From: Fusibacter sp963666805
Lineage (GTDB): Bacteria > Bacillota > Clostridia > Peptostreptococcales > Acidaminobacteraceae
Reading direction: 5' to 3'
Assembly (NCBI GenBank): GCA_963666805.2
Contig: CAXXWR010000006.1
Location: 124,001 to 188,000 of the forward strand
Length of the DNA stretch: 64,000 nt
Shown here: in pieces, positions 42,834 through 52,819 of the stretch
How positions within the stretch are numbered: position 1 is the stretch's first letter
Layout: each line of letters starts with the position of its first letter
The notes under the pieces: generated by a model
What the model was told of the DNA's origin: nothing
The model's input: the letters and a program-made list of their open reading frames with translations, nothing else
The model's database searches: none
Made by a program: the position numbers and the translations under genes

Positions 42834-44504
42834 TTAAAACAATCCTACAATTTCACCGTCTTCAAGAATATCAATACGGTTAGCAGCAGGAACTTTAGGC
42901 AATCCAGGCATTCTCATAATATCGCCCGCCATAGGAATGATAAAACCTGCACCTGCTGATACTTTAATATCACTGATTGTAATTTTAAAGCCGTTCGGTG
43001 CCCCCAAGAGCGATGCATCATCTGAAAATGAATACTGGGTTTTAGCCATACAAATCGGTAAGTCGCCTAAACCATCTTCTTCAAATTTTTTCATATTTTT
43101 AAGGGCTTTTTTAGTAAATTCCACCCCATCTGCACGGTATATTTCTTTAGCGATTGTTTCAATTTTGGACTGAATTGATTGGTCAAGTTCATAAATCGGT
43201 TTAAAATCTGACCGTCCTGATTCAGCCAATTCAACTACTTTTTCAGCCAGTTTAATGGCGCCTTCTCCACCTTTAGCCCAAACTTGGGTCAAAATAACAG
43301 GGACATCAATCGCTTTACATTTTTCTATCAACATTTCAACTTCTGCTGGCGTATCTGTTGGGAATTCATTAACAGCCACAACAGGAGGTACTCCAAATTT
43401 ACGAACATTTTCAACATGTCTTTCTAAATTTTCAAAACCAGCTGCTAAAGCTTGTAAATTTTCTTTAGAAAGATCTGCTTTAGCAACCCCTCCGTGTTTT
43501 TTAAGCGCTTTAACTGTCGCAACAACTACCGCTGCATCCGGTTTTAAGTCCGCATAGCGGCATTTGATGTTAAAGAATTTCTCAGCACCTAAGTCAGCAC
43601 CAAAACCTGCTTCGGTTACAACATAATCTGCTAATTTAAGGGCCGTCTTAGTCGCAACCACTGAATTACAACCATGTGCAATATTAGCAAAAGGTCCCCC
43701 ATGAATGAAGGCAGGTGTATTTTCAATCGTTTGTACAAGGTTAGGTTTTAAAGCATCTTTTAAGAGCAGTGCCATGGCGCCTACTGCTTCTAAATCTTTT
43801 GCCGTCACGGGTTTGTTGTCATAAGTATACCCAATAATCATTTTTGAAAGACGTGCTTTCAAGTCTTCAAGATCATTAGCGAGGCAAAGAATCGCCATCA
43901 CTTCTGATGCAACTGCAATATCAAAACCATCTTCACGTGTCACGCCATTAGACTTTCCACCTAATCCAACAGTGATATTTCTCAAAGAACGGTCATTCAT
44001 ATCAATCGCTCTACGCCAAGTGATACGCCCTGGATCAATCCCTAAAGGATTACCTTGATGAAGATGATTGTCTATAAGTGCTGCCAATAAATTATTGGCT
44101 GTCGTCACTGCATGAATGTCTCCTGTAAAGTGAAGATTAATATCTTCCATCGGCACCACTTGAGCATAACCGCCACCTGCTGCGCCGCCTTTCACCCCAA
44201 AACAAGGTCCTAATGAAGGTTCACGAAGTGCAGTAAATGTCTTTTTACCAATCTTATTTAGCCCCATTGATAAGCCCACATTGACAGTTGTCTTACCTTC
44301 ACCTGCTGCTGTTGGATTAATCGCTGTTACTAAAATGAGCTTGCCATCTGCCTTGTCAGCTTTTTCTTTAAGGACATCGAGAGTCACCTTTGCCTTGTAA
44401 TTCCCATAGAGCTCGAGTTCTACTTCTGAAATACCTACATTAGCTGCAATTTCTTTAATAGGTTTCATTTTTGCTTCTTGTGCAATTTGAACATCTGTTT
44501 TCAT
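42834..44504 (-). CDS. fhs: formate-tetrahydrofolate ligase
   Basis: Interconverts formate + ATP + THF and 10-formyl-THF, 556 aa. P-loop NPTAAGEGKTT at about 61-71, LREPSLGPCFGVKGGAAGGG and the PGLPKVPAA tail are all present. Four-base overlap with the upstream formate channel gene (ATGA) couples the two. In histidine fermentation it can run backwards to yield ATP and formate. A shared promoter motif with hutU supports that role; Wood-Ljungdahl genes are not in view. Confidence 0.97.
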   Translation of the reverse strand: MKTDVQIAQEAKMKPIKEIAANVGISEVELELYGNYKAKVTLDVLKEKADKADGKLILVTAINPTAAGEGKTTVNVGLSMGLNKIGKKTFTALREPSLGPCFGVKGGAAGGGYAQVVPMEDINLHFTGDIHAVTTANNLLAALIDNHLHQGNPLGIDPGRITWRRAIDMNDRSLRNITVGLGGKSNGVTREDGFDIAVASEVMAILCLANDLEDLKARLSKMIIGYTYDNKPVTAKDLEAVGAMALLLKDALKPNLVQTIENTPAFIHGGPFANIAHGCNSVVATKTALKLADYVVTEAGFGADLGAEKFFNIKCRYADLKPDAAVVVATVKALKKHGGVAKADLSKENLQALAAGFENLERHVENVRKFGVPPVVAVNEFPTDTPAEVEMLIEKCKAIDVPVILTQVWAKGGEGAIKLAEKVVELAESGRSDFKPIYELDQSIQSKIETIAKEIYRADGVEFTKKALKNMKKFEEDGLGDLPICMAKTQYSFSDDASLLGAPNGFKITISDIKVSAGAGFIIPMAGDIMRMPGLPKVPAANRIDILEDGEIVGLF

Positions 44505-45280
44505 TGATTCTTCTCCTCTCCATTTACAGTTGATTTGGCATTTATACCGAAATATAATACGGGCAAAATGAGACCGCCACCAATGACGTTTCCCAAAGTG
44601 ACCGGAATTAAATTATTGACCAAAATAGATGATATACTGCTTGTCATGCCTTCTAGATAGCCAAATGAAAAATAAAACATATTGGCAACGGAATGTTCAA
44701 ATCCCGAAAAGACAAAAACCGTAATAGGCATCCAAATGGCGAATAATTTACCCGCTAGGGTTTCGGCACCATAAGACAGCCACACGGCTATTGCCACTAA
44801 AAGGTTACACAGTATTCCCCGCATAAAAGCTTCCATAAAGGACAGTTCTAATTTCCCTTGCAGAACATTATATACAAGATTTGAAAAAGTGTCATGTATT
44901 ATACCTGATTTTGATATAAATAGTGCAATAACAAATGCTCCTATTGCATTAAATATCCAAACGAGAAGCCAATTCAAGCCCAATTTAGGCAAGGTGATTT
45001 TATGATGTAGCCATGCCAGTGTTAATAAGTTATTGCCTGTAAAGAGTTCAGCCCCTGTTATCAATATCAAGAGTAGCCCCGTTGGAAAAAGGAAAGACCC
45101 AATTAATTTTCCCATGCCAGACCCGTCAAAATAATATAAACTGGTTAAATAGGCCATCCCACTTAAAGCAATATACATACCGGCTAAAATCGCTGCTATT
45201 ATTGTTTTACTTGGCTTTTTTTGTCCCTTTTTCTCGCCTACTTTAATCACTGATTGATAAATTTGAAAATCATTTTTCAT
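44501..45280 (-). CDS. formate/nitrite transporter family channel
   Basis: 259 aa, six membrane segments, FNT signatures FLFPTGLLLILITGAELFTGNN and GFEHSVANMFYF. The direct coupling with fhs points to formate, probably export of formate made by Fhs during fermentation. FocA or FdhC would be the common names. ATG after AGGAGGGCGC. Confidence 0.9.
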   Translation of the reverse strand: MKNDFQIYQSVIKVGEKKGQKKPSKTIIAAILAGMYIALSGMAYLTSLYYFDGSGMGKLIGSFLFPTGLLLILITGAELFTGNNLLTLAWLHHKITLPKLGLNWLLVWIFNAIGAFVIALFISKSGIIHDTFSNLVYNVLQGKLELSFMEAFMRGILCNLLVAIAVWLSYGAETLAGKLFAIWMPITVFVFSGFEHSVANMFYFSFGYLEGMTSSISSILVNNLIPVTLGNVIGGGLILPVLYFGINAKSTVNGEEKNQ

Positions 45281-45356
45281 GCGCCCTCCTATCTATTTCA
45301 TCATAGTGGTCTATTGACTTTTTTTAGACTATTGCCGTATTCCTACGACACCTTAT

Positions 45357-45380
45357 CGTCTATTTTAAATCCATACTACG
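45357..45380 (-). promoter_or_regulatory. 24-bp motif upstream of the formate channel-fhs operon
   Basis: Differs at three positions of 24 from the motif at 50311-50334 upstream of hutU. On the minus strand it contains TGGAT-TTAAAA-TAGAC, a direct repeat with 11-base period. It overlaps the end of the BTAD regulator gene. Confidence 0.65.
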
Positions 45381-48156
45381 CATTGATGTCTTGTTCAAAT
45401 TGATTCAATAATTTCAGCGTCTGAGGGTGATTAATCACCTTGGCATGTTCAATTGCCAACTTTATCATTTGGTCCGCCTTTTTAGTTTGCCCTTTGTGGG
45501 CATACACCATAGCAAGATAGCCTTCCGCTTCACCTCTACGCCATAAGGTGTCGATACTTTCGTAGAACAGAAGGGCTTTATTAAAATAAGCCTCTGCACT
45601 CATATCGTCTTCTTTAAGGTAAGCTATAATACCTGCATTGGTGTTAAAAATCGACCCCCCTCTGATGATATTGTGGGTCTCACAAATACGGATGGCACGG
45701 TCCACATAAGACATGGCTTTATCGTACGCTCCCTGACGTCTATAGGTTTCTGAAATATAATTATAACTGGCTGCAATGTTAAGTAGGTATTTTTCTGAAT
45801 GTGTCATTTTTTCAAACCGATCAATTGAACTTTCAAAACACGTTCTCGCCTCATTAAACTGCTCAGCCATCATCCAGTAGATGCCTCTTAATCGGTCGGC
45901 AATTGCACTTTGCTTATCGCTTAATTTTAAGGTCTCAATGACCTCTAAATAGTCTTTTAGCATTGAAGCATCATCCACCTGAATGGCATGATAAATCCGT
46001 TGGACGCAGCCTTTAAAAATCATGTCTTGATGATTGTGTTTCTGTGCTAATGCGATAAGACTGTCTATTTTCTTATTGCCAATCTCATATAGCCCCTGCC
46101 TAATAAGATAGCGACCGTACATATGGAGATATTCCATTTCTAAATAATCAATATCGCTACCACTTTCTTTTCCTTTTTCAATTAAAAGACCAATCTCCTT
46201 AAAACTAGAGTCGGGTCTTGCCTCTAACTTCACATAAGAGGCTTGATTGATTTCAGGATAGAGTTCATGACTAAAATCATAGTAATATTTAAGATAGCTT
46301 AAATAATAATCTAGGTGCTTATGATAGTTACCCGCTTGTTTGAAATGATAAATCAATTTTTGATAAATAATAACATCTTTTTGATACCCCGTAAGTTGGT
46401 CTTCTAAAATAGTGGCAATTTTTTGATGCAATATTCTTATCTTGGCTTTAGGGACTTGTTCATATATATATTCTCTCAACTTATTATGGGTAAATCTATA
46501 CTTAAGTTCACCTTCTATTTCCCATTCTTTCAAAATAAACTTTTCTTTCAGTTCTTGTAGGGCATCTATGACGAGGCTATCATCTTTAGTATAAAGTGCC
46601 ACCAACATGCTATAGTCCATTTCATCAAAAAACATGGCGGCAATATTGAGTACTTTTAAGGCTTCTTCAGATAATCCCAAAAAACGAGCTCCCAATAAGT
46701 CTTTAAAATGTTCTAGGCGTTGCTCTGCGGAGGATGATAAATAATTCATATACTCTACGACGAAAAAAGCATTGCCTTCACTTTCCATGAATATTTTTTC
46801 TTTCACTGCTTCTTCTATCATTTGAGTGCTTTCATCAGAAAGAAAGTTAATAAAGTCAAAAGTACCTTGACGGTCAAAACGTTCCAGCTTAACGACTTTC
46901 AGTAGTTTATATTTTTGAGTAACTTTAATCATTTGATCCACTGGATTGCTGTATTCATTACGAAGAGTCCCAATGACTTTCACATGATCTGTATGGAGTA
47001 AAATGGTTGTCAATAATTTTAGGCTCATAGCATCCATCCACTGAATATCATCAAAAAAGATAACAACATGGTCCATTTGCCTTAAAAGTTTGCAAACAAC
47101 TTTCTCTAAATAGTCTTCTTTGAGCGCTTCAATATGTTCCACTTTAAGGTCATGGCTTTCATCCAGTAAACTTGGAAAGACACGGGCTAATATTTGACGG
47201 GCATTTTCAGGTATTTTTTCAATGGTCTCTCGCGTCATTTGATTAAAAATATCATCCCACGGTTTATAATTAAAGTGACTTTCCATCTGATAGCAGTTGG
47301 CCCTTAAAATAAAAGGCGACTGACTAATCACTTCTTCTACTAGACTGGTTTTTCCTATACCGGCTTCACCTTTCACCACTGCCATTTTGTAATGATTTTC
47401 ATAGGGATTGATAAAATGCATGAGACTGGTGATTTCTTTTTCTCTACCAAACAAGGCACTTTCTGGTCCCTCTCCTTCTAGCCGCTGGTTAATCAGTTCA
47501 TAGTAGAGACTTCTTGTCTCTTTATCAGGTCCAATCCCCATTTCTTCTTCTAAAAGTGTCTTGATGCGATTGTATTCTTCAACAAGTGGCTTAAATTGCC
47601 CCATCGCATGATAAATTGTCATCAACCATCGGGCTGTCTTTTCGTCAAACTCATCTATTTGTCTCATGGTGAGGGCGTATTCAAGCGCCTGATCATAGGC
47701 TTTCTCTTGGATGAGTTCAGGAATGACTTTAAAAACCAAGTTATTGTATTTTTGATTTAAATGAAGGGTTGTCCGTTCAATCCACTGATCAAAGGTCGGA
47801 GCATCTTTGAGCAATTCTTCACTGATAAAAAGTCCTTGATAAGTGCTTAAAAAATGAGCGTCTTCCTCACCTATAACGTTAGTCATTTCTTCATTTAAAG
47901 TGATCACATTCTTATTGGGACAGTTAAAAATATCTACCCCTAAATCTTTTTTGAGCCGGTAAAGACAATTTCGCAAATTTTTTTTAGCGGTTTGCGTGTC
48001 TACGCCTTCCCATATGAGATTGACCAGCTCCATACGTGTGACTCTTTTTTGATAGGCCAAATAAAAGAGGACCGCTTCACTCTTTTTCAGGGATATGGCC
48101 ACCGGCCTACCATTAATGCTAATATGGGGTTTTTCAAATAGGTTAATATCTACCAA
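45376..48156 (-). CDS. BTAD/AfsR-like transcriptional activator with AAA and TPR domains
   Basis: 926 aa. N-terminal winged-helix region (1-95) and bacterial transcriptional activator domain (about 100-225), then an AAA-type ATPase (Walker A VVKGEAGIGKTSL near 260, Walker B VVIFFDDIQWMDA) and a TPR-rich C-terminal half (about 600-926). Architecture of SARP-type regulators. It stands between hutU and the formate channel operon, whose promoters share an 11-base-period direct repeat typical of SARP targets, so it is the likely regulator of both. The ligand is unknown, perhaps urocanate or formate. Confidence 0.85.
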   Translation of the reverse strand: MVDINLFEKPHISINGRPVAISLKKSEAVLFYLAYQKRVTRMELVNLIWEGVDTQTAKKNLRNCLYRLKKDLGVDIFNCPNKNVITLNEEMTNVIGEEDAHFLSTYQGLFISEELLKDAPTFDQWIERTTLHLNQKYNNLVFKVIPELIQEKAYDQALEYALTMRQIDEFDEKTARWLMTIYHAMGQFKPLVEEYNRIKTLLEEEMGIGPDKETRSLYYELINQRLEGEGPESALFGREKEITSLMHFINPYENHYKMAVVKGEAGIGKTSLVEEVISQSPFILRANCYQMESHFNYKPWDDIFNQMTRETIEKIPENARQILARVFPSLLDESHDLKVEHIEALKEDYLEKVVCKLLRQMDHVVIFFDDIQWMDAMSLKLLTTILLHTDHVKVIGTLRNEYSNPVDQMIKVTQKYKLLKVVKLERFDRQGTFDFINFLSDESTQMIEEAVKEKIFMESEGNAFFVVEYMNYLSSSAEQRLEHFKDLLGARFLGLSEEALKVLNIAAMFFDEMDYSMLVALYTKDDSLVIDALQELKEKFILKEWEIEGELKYRFTHNKLREYIYEQVPKAKIRILHQKIATILEDQLTGYQKDVIIYQKLIYHFKQAGNYHKHLDYYLSYLKYYYDFSHELYPEINQASYVKLEARPDSSFKEIGLLIEKGKESGSDIDYLEMEYLHMYGRYLIRQGLYEIGNKKIDSLIALAQKHNHQDMIFKGCVQRIYHAIQVDDASMLKDYLEVIETLKLSDKQSAIADRLRGIYWMMAEQFNEARTCFESSIDRFEKMTHSEKYLLNIAASYNYISETYRRQGAYDKAMSYVDRAIRICETHNIIRGGSIFNTNAGIIAYLKEDDMSAEAYFNKALLFYESIDTLWRRGEAEGYLAMVYAHKGQTKKADQMIKLAIEHAKVINHPQTLKLLNQFEQDINA

Positions 48157-48181
48157 TTGTCTTCACCTCTTTTACTCTAGT

Positions 48182-48213
48182 AAAAAAGCTGCTTCTCGAA
48201 ATCGACAAGCAGC
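48182..48213 (-). terminator. terminator of hutU
   Basis: GCTGCTT / AAGCAGC stem with TCGATTTCGA-type interior pairing and a T6 tail on the minus strand, so the regulator gene is read from its own or readthrough transcripts. Confidence 0.85.
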
Positions 48214-48223
48214 CTGCTTTATT

Positions 48224-50263
48224 TTATTTTCCACCTTTGACATACATTTTGTCAACTAAAGTCTCAATTAATTTTTCTTCTGGTATGAAAGGTAAGGTGA
48301 TATGGTCCTTGTCTCTCATTTGATTATATTCAATTGAAGTTTCAAGTGCATGCTCATTTCTTGCCCATGCACGTCTTGCCACGCCTCCCATAACATCCCA
48401 AGGAATCGCATTTTTAAGAATATTATCAACGCGCTCGCTACCGTCGAGAACCATGCCAAAACCACCATTAATGGCTTTACCTATACCGACACCTCCACCA
48501 TTGTGAAGGGCTACTAAACTCATGCCCCTTGCTGCATTACCTGCATAAATATGGGTTGCCATTTCTGCCATGACATTGGAACCATCTTTGATATTGGATG
48601 TTTCTCTGAAAGGTGAATCTGTACCGCCTGTATCATGATGGTCACGACCTAACATAACCGGTCCAATTTCTCCTTTTCTAACGAGTTCATTGAATTTAAG
48701 AGCTATTTTGAGTCGACCCATAGCATCTTGATAAAGAATCCGCGCTTTTGAACCCACTACTAATTGATTCTTTTCTGCATCTCTAATCCATGCCCAGTTG
48801 TCTCGATCTTGAAAACGACGATTAGGATCAATACAGTCCATAGCCGCTTGGTCAGTCTTATGAAGGTCTTCATCTTTCCCACTGAGGCAAACCCATCTAA
48901 AAGGACCATACCCATAGTCAAAGAGAACAGGACCCATAATGTCTTCAACATAAGAAGGCCATATAAAACCATCTAATTCATTGACTCCATTTTTACAGAT
49001 TTCTTTGACACCAGCATCATAAATCGCTTTCATAAAACTGTTACCGTAATCAAAGAAGTAAACGCCTCTTGACGTTAATGTTTTAATGGCTAAGAAATGT
49101 CGTTTAAGCGTTTCATCCACACGCTTTTTAAAAGTTTCTTTATCATGAGCAAGCAGTTCAGTCCGCTCTGCAAAACTCATATCTACTGGACAATAGCCGC
49201 CATCATAGACATTGTGGCAAGAAGTTTGGTCTGACAATAAGTCAATGTGCACTTCTTTTTCAACCGCATATTCAAGAAGATCGACTATATTGCCTTCAAA
49301 AGCAATGGCACTTGCTTTACCGTCTTTGGCATATGATTGAGCCAGTTTAAAACAAGCTTCTGGGGTTTTAGCCACTTCAGTAACCCATCCTTGTGTATAA
49401 CGGGTTTCAATTCTTGAAGGGTCAACCTCTGCAATGATACTCACTGCCCCTGCAATCACAGCCGCTTTTCCTTGTGCACCACTCATGCCGCCTAGACCAG
49501 ATGTAACAAAGAGGCGACCTTTAAGGTCTTCATCTTCCGGAATTCCCAGTTTATCTCTACCGGCATTTAAGATTGTGCTGTATGTTCCGTGTACAATGCC
49601 TTGAGGTCCAATATACATCCAACCGCCAGCTGTCATTTGTCCATACGATGCCACCCCTAAGGCTGCTGCACGATTAAAGTTTTCAAGGTCATCAAACATC
49701 CCCACCATCAAGCCATTGGATATCATAACACGTGGTGCAGAGGTTTGTGATTGAAAGAGTCCAACAGGGTGACCTGACTGAACAACTAGCGTTTGTTGAT
49801 CTGTCAATATTTCTAGATATTTTTTAATCAAGTGATATTGCATCCAATTTTGGCATACTCTTCCCGTTTCGCCGTAAGTTACAAGTTCGTAAGGATAAAG
49901 AGCAATGTCAAAATCAAGATTGTTGTCAATCATCACTTGAATAGCTTTTCCCTCTGTTATTTGCCCCTTATAGGCTTCAATAGGTTTCGCTTTAATACTG
50001 CCCTGTGGCCTAAAACGATAGCCATAGATACGCCCTCTTGTTAAGAGTTCTTCTAAAAATTCCGGTGCCAAAGTATCATGCCACTTTTCTGGGATATACC
50101 TTAGGGCATTTTTAAGTGCTAAAGCCGTTTCTTCTTTTGAGAGGGTAAATTCACGTTTTGGCGCGCGTCTAATGCCTTCTTCAAATGTTGGATACTCTGG
50201 CAACGTCTCAAATATATCTTCTAGTTTAACTTGCATTGCCTTTCCAATTTCTACATTGTTCAT
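48224..50263 (-). CDS. hutU: urocanate hydratase, long clostridial form
   Basis: Converts urocanate to imidazolonepropionate with NAD as tightly bound cofactor, 679 aa, longer than the usual 550-560 of Bacillus or Pseudomonas. Conserved TSGLGGMSGAQGKA, YCPVDMS, FDYGNSF and DHHDTGG blocks are present. ATG after AGGAGGATAATT. The histidine ammonia-lyase, imidazolonepropionase and formimino genes are not in the window, so hutU is split from them. A direct-repeat motif lies 48 bases upstream. Confidence 0.95.
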   Translation of the reverse strand: MNNVEIGKAMQVKLEDIFETLPEYPTFEEGIRRAPKREFTLSKEETALALKNALRYIPEKWHDTLAPEFLEELLTRGRIYGYRFRPQGSIKAKPIEAYKGQITEGKAIQVMIDNNLDFDIALYPYELVTYGETGRVCQNWMQYHLIKKYLEILTDQQTLVVQSGHPVGLFQSQTSAPRVMISNGLMVGMFDDLENFNRAAALGVASYGQMTAGGWMYIGPQGIVHGTYSTILNAGRDKLGIPEDEDLKGRLFVTSGLGGMSGAQGKAAVIAGAVSIIAEVDPSRIETRYTQGWVTEVAKTPEACFKLAQSYAKDGKASAIAFEGNIVDLLEYAVEKEVHIDLLSDQTSCHNVYDGGYCPVDMSFAERTELLAHDKETFKKRVDETLKRHFLAIKTLTSRGVYFFDYGNSFMKAIYDAGVKEICKNGVNELDGFIWPSYVEDIMGPVLFDYGYGPFRWVCLSGKDEDLHKTDQAAMDCIDPNRRFQDRDNWAWIRDAEKNQLVVGSKARILYQDAMGRLKIALKFNELVRKGEIGPVMLGRDHHDTGGTDSPFRETSNIKDGSNVMAEMATHIYAGNAARGMSLVALHNGGGVGIGKAINGGFGMVLDGSERVDNILKNAIPWDVMGGVARRAWARNEHALETSIEYNQMRDKDHITLPFIPEEKLIETLVDKMYVKGGK

Positions 50264-50295
50264 AATTATCCTCCTCTTACATTATCTTTGATTCT

Positions 50296-50334
50296 ATTGT
50301 ATGTAAAAGCCGTCTATTTTAAGTCCATTCTTCG
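50296..50334 (-). promoter_or_regulatory. hutU promoter with 24-bp direct-repeat motif
   Basis: Motif at 50311-50334 (TGGAC-TTAAAA-TAGAC on the minus strand, period 11) takes the place of a -35 box. A -10 TACAAT lies ten bases downstream at 50296-50301. This is how SARP-type activators position themselves. Near-copy at 45357-45380. Confidence 0.7.
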
Positions 50335-50348
50335 AACAAAAAAGACGG

Positions 50349-50392
50349 TAAAAAAAGAGCTACCCACAAGTTGTTTGTCTCGTCAGTAGCTC
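50349..50392 (-). terminator. terminator of the cstA operon
   Basis: GAGCTAC / GTAGCTC stem with a long loop and a T7 tail on the minus strand. Confidence 0.8.
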
Positions 50393-50450
50393 CTCTATCA
50401 TTTCCTCATTAACGTGCTCTATCATCTCTATTCATTAGGTGTTGATTGAT

Positions 50451-52061
50451 TTATCGCTTTGCTTTCTCAAGCTTTGCTTCTCCTTTAAACGCTTTAATGG
50501 CTTGACTAATTAGTACAACAGCAAGAACCAATAGGGCGATTGCTAAGAAAAGTAAAATATAGTTGGTTAAGTTAGCAAATATTAATTGAACTAAAGCAAC
50601 CAATGTTACTGCAAACATGAATACCATCGGTACGATGACTTGTTTGTAAGATTTCCCCATCTCCTTGAGCCATACCGCAAGGGCTAAGAGTGAGAGGGCT
50701 GCCAGTAATTGATTGGCAGATCCAAAGAGTGGCCAGATGTTTGACCAGCCGAAGAATGCAAGACCACCACCGAGAACAACGGTAATACCAGTTGATACGT
50801 AACGGTTGGTTAAACCTTTTTCTTCTACCCCTTCACCTTTAGTGAAGAATTCTTGGAAGATAAAACGTGCAAGTCTTGTTGCTGTATCAAGTGAAGTTAA
50901 GGCAAATGCTGAAATAGCAAGGGCTGTAAAGCTAACTGCTGGTTCAAGCGGAATACCAAAACCTGCCATAAAAGTACCGAGTCCATTTGAGAATACGTTA
51001 ACTGGACCACCATTATCCAAAAGAAGTGCTAATTTATCAGCTCCAATATAACCGGCTGTGATAATAGCGATAACGGCAAGAACGCCTTCAATTAACATTG
51101 AACCATAACCAATGATACGAATATCTTTTTCACTGTTAATTTGTTTAGATGTTGTCCCTGAACCTACCAGTGAATGGAAACCAGAAATAGCACCACAAGC
51201 TACTGTTACAAATAAGATTGGGAATAGAGTGGATTTATCAACTGTAAAACTGGTTACAGGTGCAAGTTCAAGAACAGGATGCATGACAAAGATACCAATC
51301 AAGCCACCAATTAACATCGCATAGAGTAAGAAACTGTTTAAGTAATCTCTCGGTTGTAATAAAATCCATACCGGTGTGACACTCGCAACGAAAATGTAAG
51401 CCAATAAAATAACCATCCATGCATTTTTAGAAAGTGAGATTGGGAACATTGTTCCAAGTACAATACAACCAAATAGAGCAACAACACCAATCACTGAACC
51501 TACAGCTAAATTAACCCCACGACGGTAGACAAAATAACCAAAGATAATAGCAAGTGCTATAAATAATACAGAAGATGTCGCAGCCGATGGTACAGATACA
51601 AATGTGTTAGCAACAATATTTGTAAAAGCTGCTACAACTAATAAGAGGGTTAACCAAGCAAAGATTGCAAATAATTTTTTCCCCTTATCACCAATGGTTG
51701 AGTGAATCACTTCCCCGATTGACTTTCCATCATTTCTAACAGAAGCAAAAAGTGAACCCATGTCATGGACCCCACCAAAGAAGATCGATCCAATAACAAT
51801 CCATAAGAAAACAGGTACCCATCCAAAAATAGCTGCTGTAATCGGACCAACGATTGGACCCGCACCGGCTATTGATGAAAAGTGATGCCCTAAAAGAACA
51901 GGTGCTTTAGCAGGAACGTAGTCCACACCATCACCTAAGCGATGAGCAGGTGTCTTGATAGACTCGTCAATCCCCCACTTTTTAGCTAAAGACGCACCAT
52001 AAGTGACGTATGCGATTAAGAATAATACCACAGAAACTAAAATTAACCATATCGCATTCAT
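50451..52061 (-). CDS. cstA: CstA-family carbon-starvation/pyruvate or peptide transporter
   Basis: 536 aa, about 14 membrane segments, conserved GHHFSSIAGAGPIVGP, FFGGVHDMGSLFASVR and SGFHSLVGSGTTSKQ blocks. CstA and BtsT take up peptides and pyruvate. A LytS/LytTR pair lies close by, the arrangement known from the BtsSR-BtsT pyruvate system, so pyruvate is the favoured substrate. Co-transcribed with the small unknown gene upstream (47 bases). Confidence 0.93.
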   Translation of the reverse strand: MNAIWLILVSVVLFLIAYVTYGASLAKKWGIDESIKTPAHRLGDGVDYVPAKAPVLLGHHFSSIAGAGPIVGPITAAIFGWVPVFLWIVIGSIFFGGVHDMGSLFASVRNDGKSIGEVIHSTIGDKGKKLFAIFAWLTLLLVVAAFTNIVANTFVSVPSAATSSVLFIALAIIFGYFVYRRGVNLAVGSVIGVVALFGCIVLGTMFPISLSKNAWMVILLAYIFVASVTPVWILLQPRDYLNSFLLYAMLIGGLIGIFVMHPVLELAPVTSFTVDKSTLFPILFVTVACGAISGFHSLVGSGTTSKQINSEKDIRIIGYGSMLIEGVLAVIAIITAGYIGADKLALLLDNGGPVNVFSNGLGTFMAGFGIPLEPAVSFTALAISAFALTSLDTATRLARFIFQEFFTKGEGVEEKGLTNRYVSTGITVVLGGGLAFFGWSNIWPLFGSANQLLAALSLLALAVWLKEMGKSYKQVIVPMVFMFAVTLVALVQLIFANLTNYILLFLAIALLVLAVVLISQAIKAFKGEAKLEKAKR

Positions 52062-52108
52062 TTGTTTTTCCTCCCCTAAAAGAATTTTATTTGAAGCTGA
52101 GATATGAC

Positions 52109-52663
52109 TTATCTCACGCTTTCAGACTCATTTTCTCTCTGATACACTTTATACATTTTTTCAAGGCGCTTTTTCTCTTTTTTGCCTATGCGGTTACTGT
52201 AGAGACGCCCTGTTTTAGTATTCACTACAATAAGACCTACATTGATCCAGCCTTTGAATCCCCATTCAAAGCTCTTATAGTAACTGAATTGTCTTATCTT
52301 TTTCCTAAGTTCAGAGGTCCAGTCCCCATGATACTCTATAATGACATAAACCATTGTCGACATATGGTCTTCGCTTGCAGTGACAAATTCATGATTTTTA
52401 CTGTCTACCAACTGATAAATTTCTTCAATATCTTTGATGTTAAGACTGGCTTTATCCATGTACAAAATCACTTCATTGTTTTCAAATGCATAATACTCCA
52501 TGTCTTTTTTCATGACATACATGGCATTACGTTCATAGTATTTCGCAATGAAGTCACACGAAAATGGGTTATCTTCAATAACATCATAATAAGTGATTAA
52601 CTTGTTTTTTAAAAAATTACTAAAGTTATTTTCCGTCCTCATTGTTTGAGCCATTTCCATCAT
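52109..52663 (-). CDS. uncharacterised protein upstream of cstA
   Basis: 184 aa, no family recognised and no membrane segment. A mixed alpha/beta sequence with a basic C-terminus (GKKEKKRLEKMYKVYQREN) that could be helical. ATG at 52663 sits nine bases after AGGGGG; an earlier ATG at 52681 lies before the ribosome site and is rejected. It occupies the promoter-proximal slot before cstA, where an accessory or regulatory role is plausible. Confidence 0.75.
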   Translation of the reverse strand: MMEMAQTMRTENNFSNFLKNKLITYYDVIEDNPFSCDFIAKYYERNAMYVMKKDMEYYAFENNEVILYMDKASLNIKDIEEIYQLVDSKNHEFVTASEDHMSTMVYVIIEYHGDWTSELRKKIRQFSYYKSFEWGFKGWINVGLIVVNTKTGRLYSNRIGKKEKKRLEKMYKVYQRENESESVR

Positions 52664-52737
52664 TATTGATATCCCCCTCATGAAATTCGCTTAATATTCT
52701 GATTCTTCAAACTGTTTTAAGTCACTTTTATTGTAAT

Positions 52738-52766
52738 AAAAAAATGGTTTGTTCCAAACCATTTTT
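52738..52766 (-). terminator. terminator of the LytTR regulator gene
   Basis: AAAAATGGTTT / AAACCATTTTT stem with a five-base loop and T-rich tail on the minus strand. Confidence 0.9.
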
Positions 52767-52819
52767 GAATAAAGTGTCTCTTTTTATGTTTCAGTTGCAT
52801 TATGTGCGTCTGAAAATTT

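Noticed and set aside
52010..52600. 196-codon plus-strand frame across cstA and the unknown gene
   Set aside because: Antisense shadow across two genes that share strand and ribosome sites.
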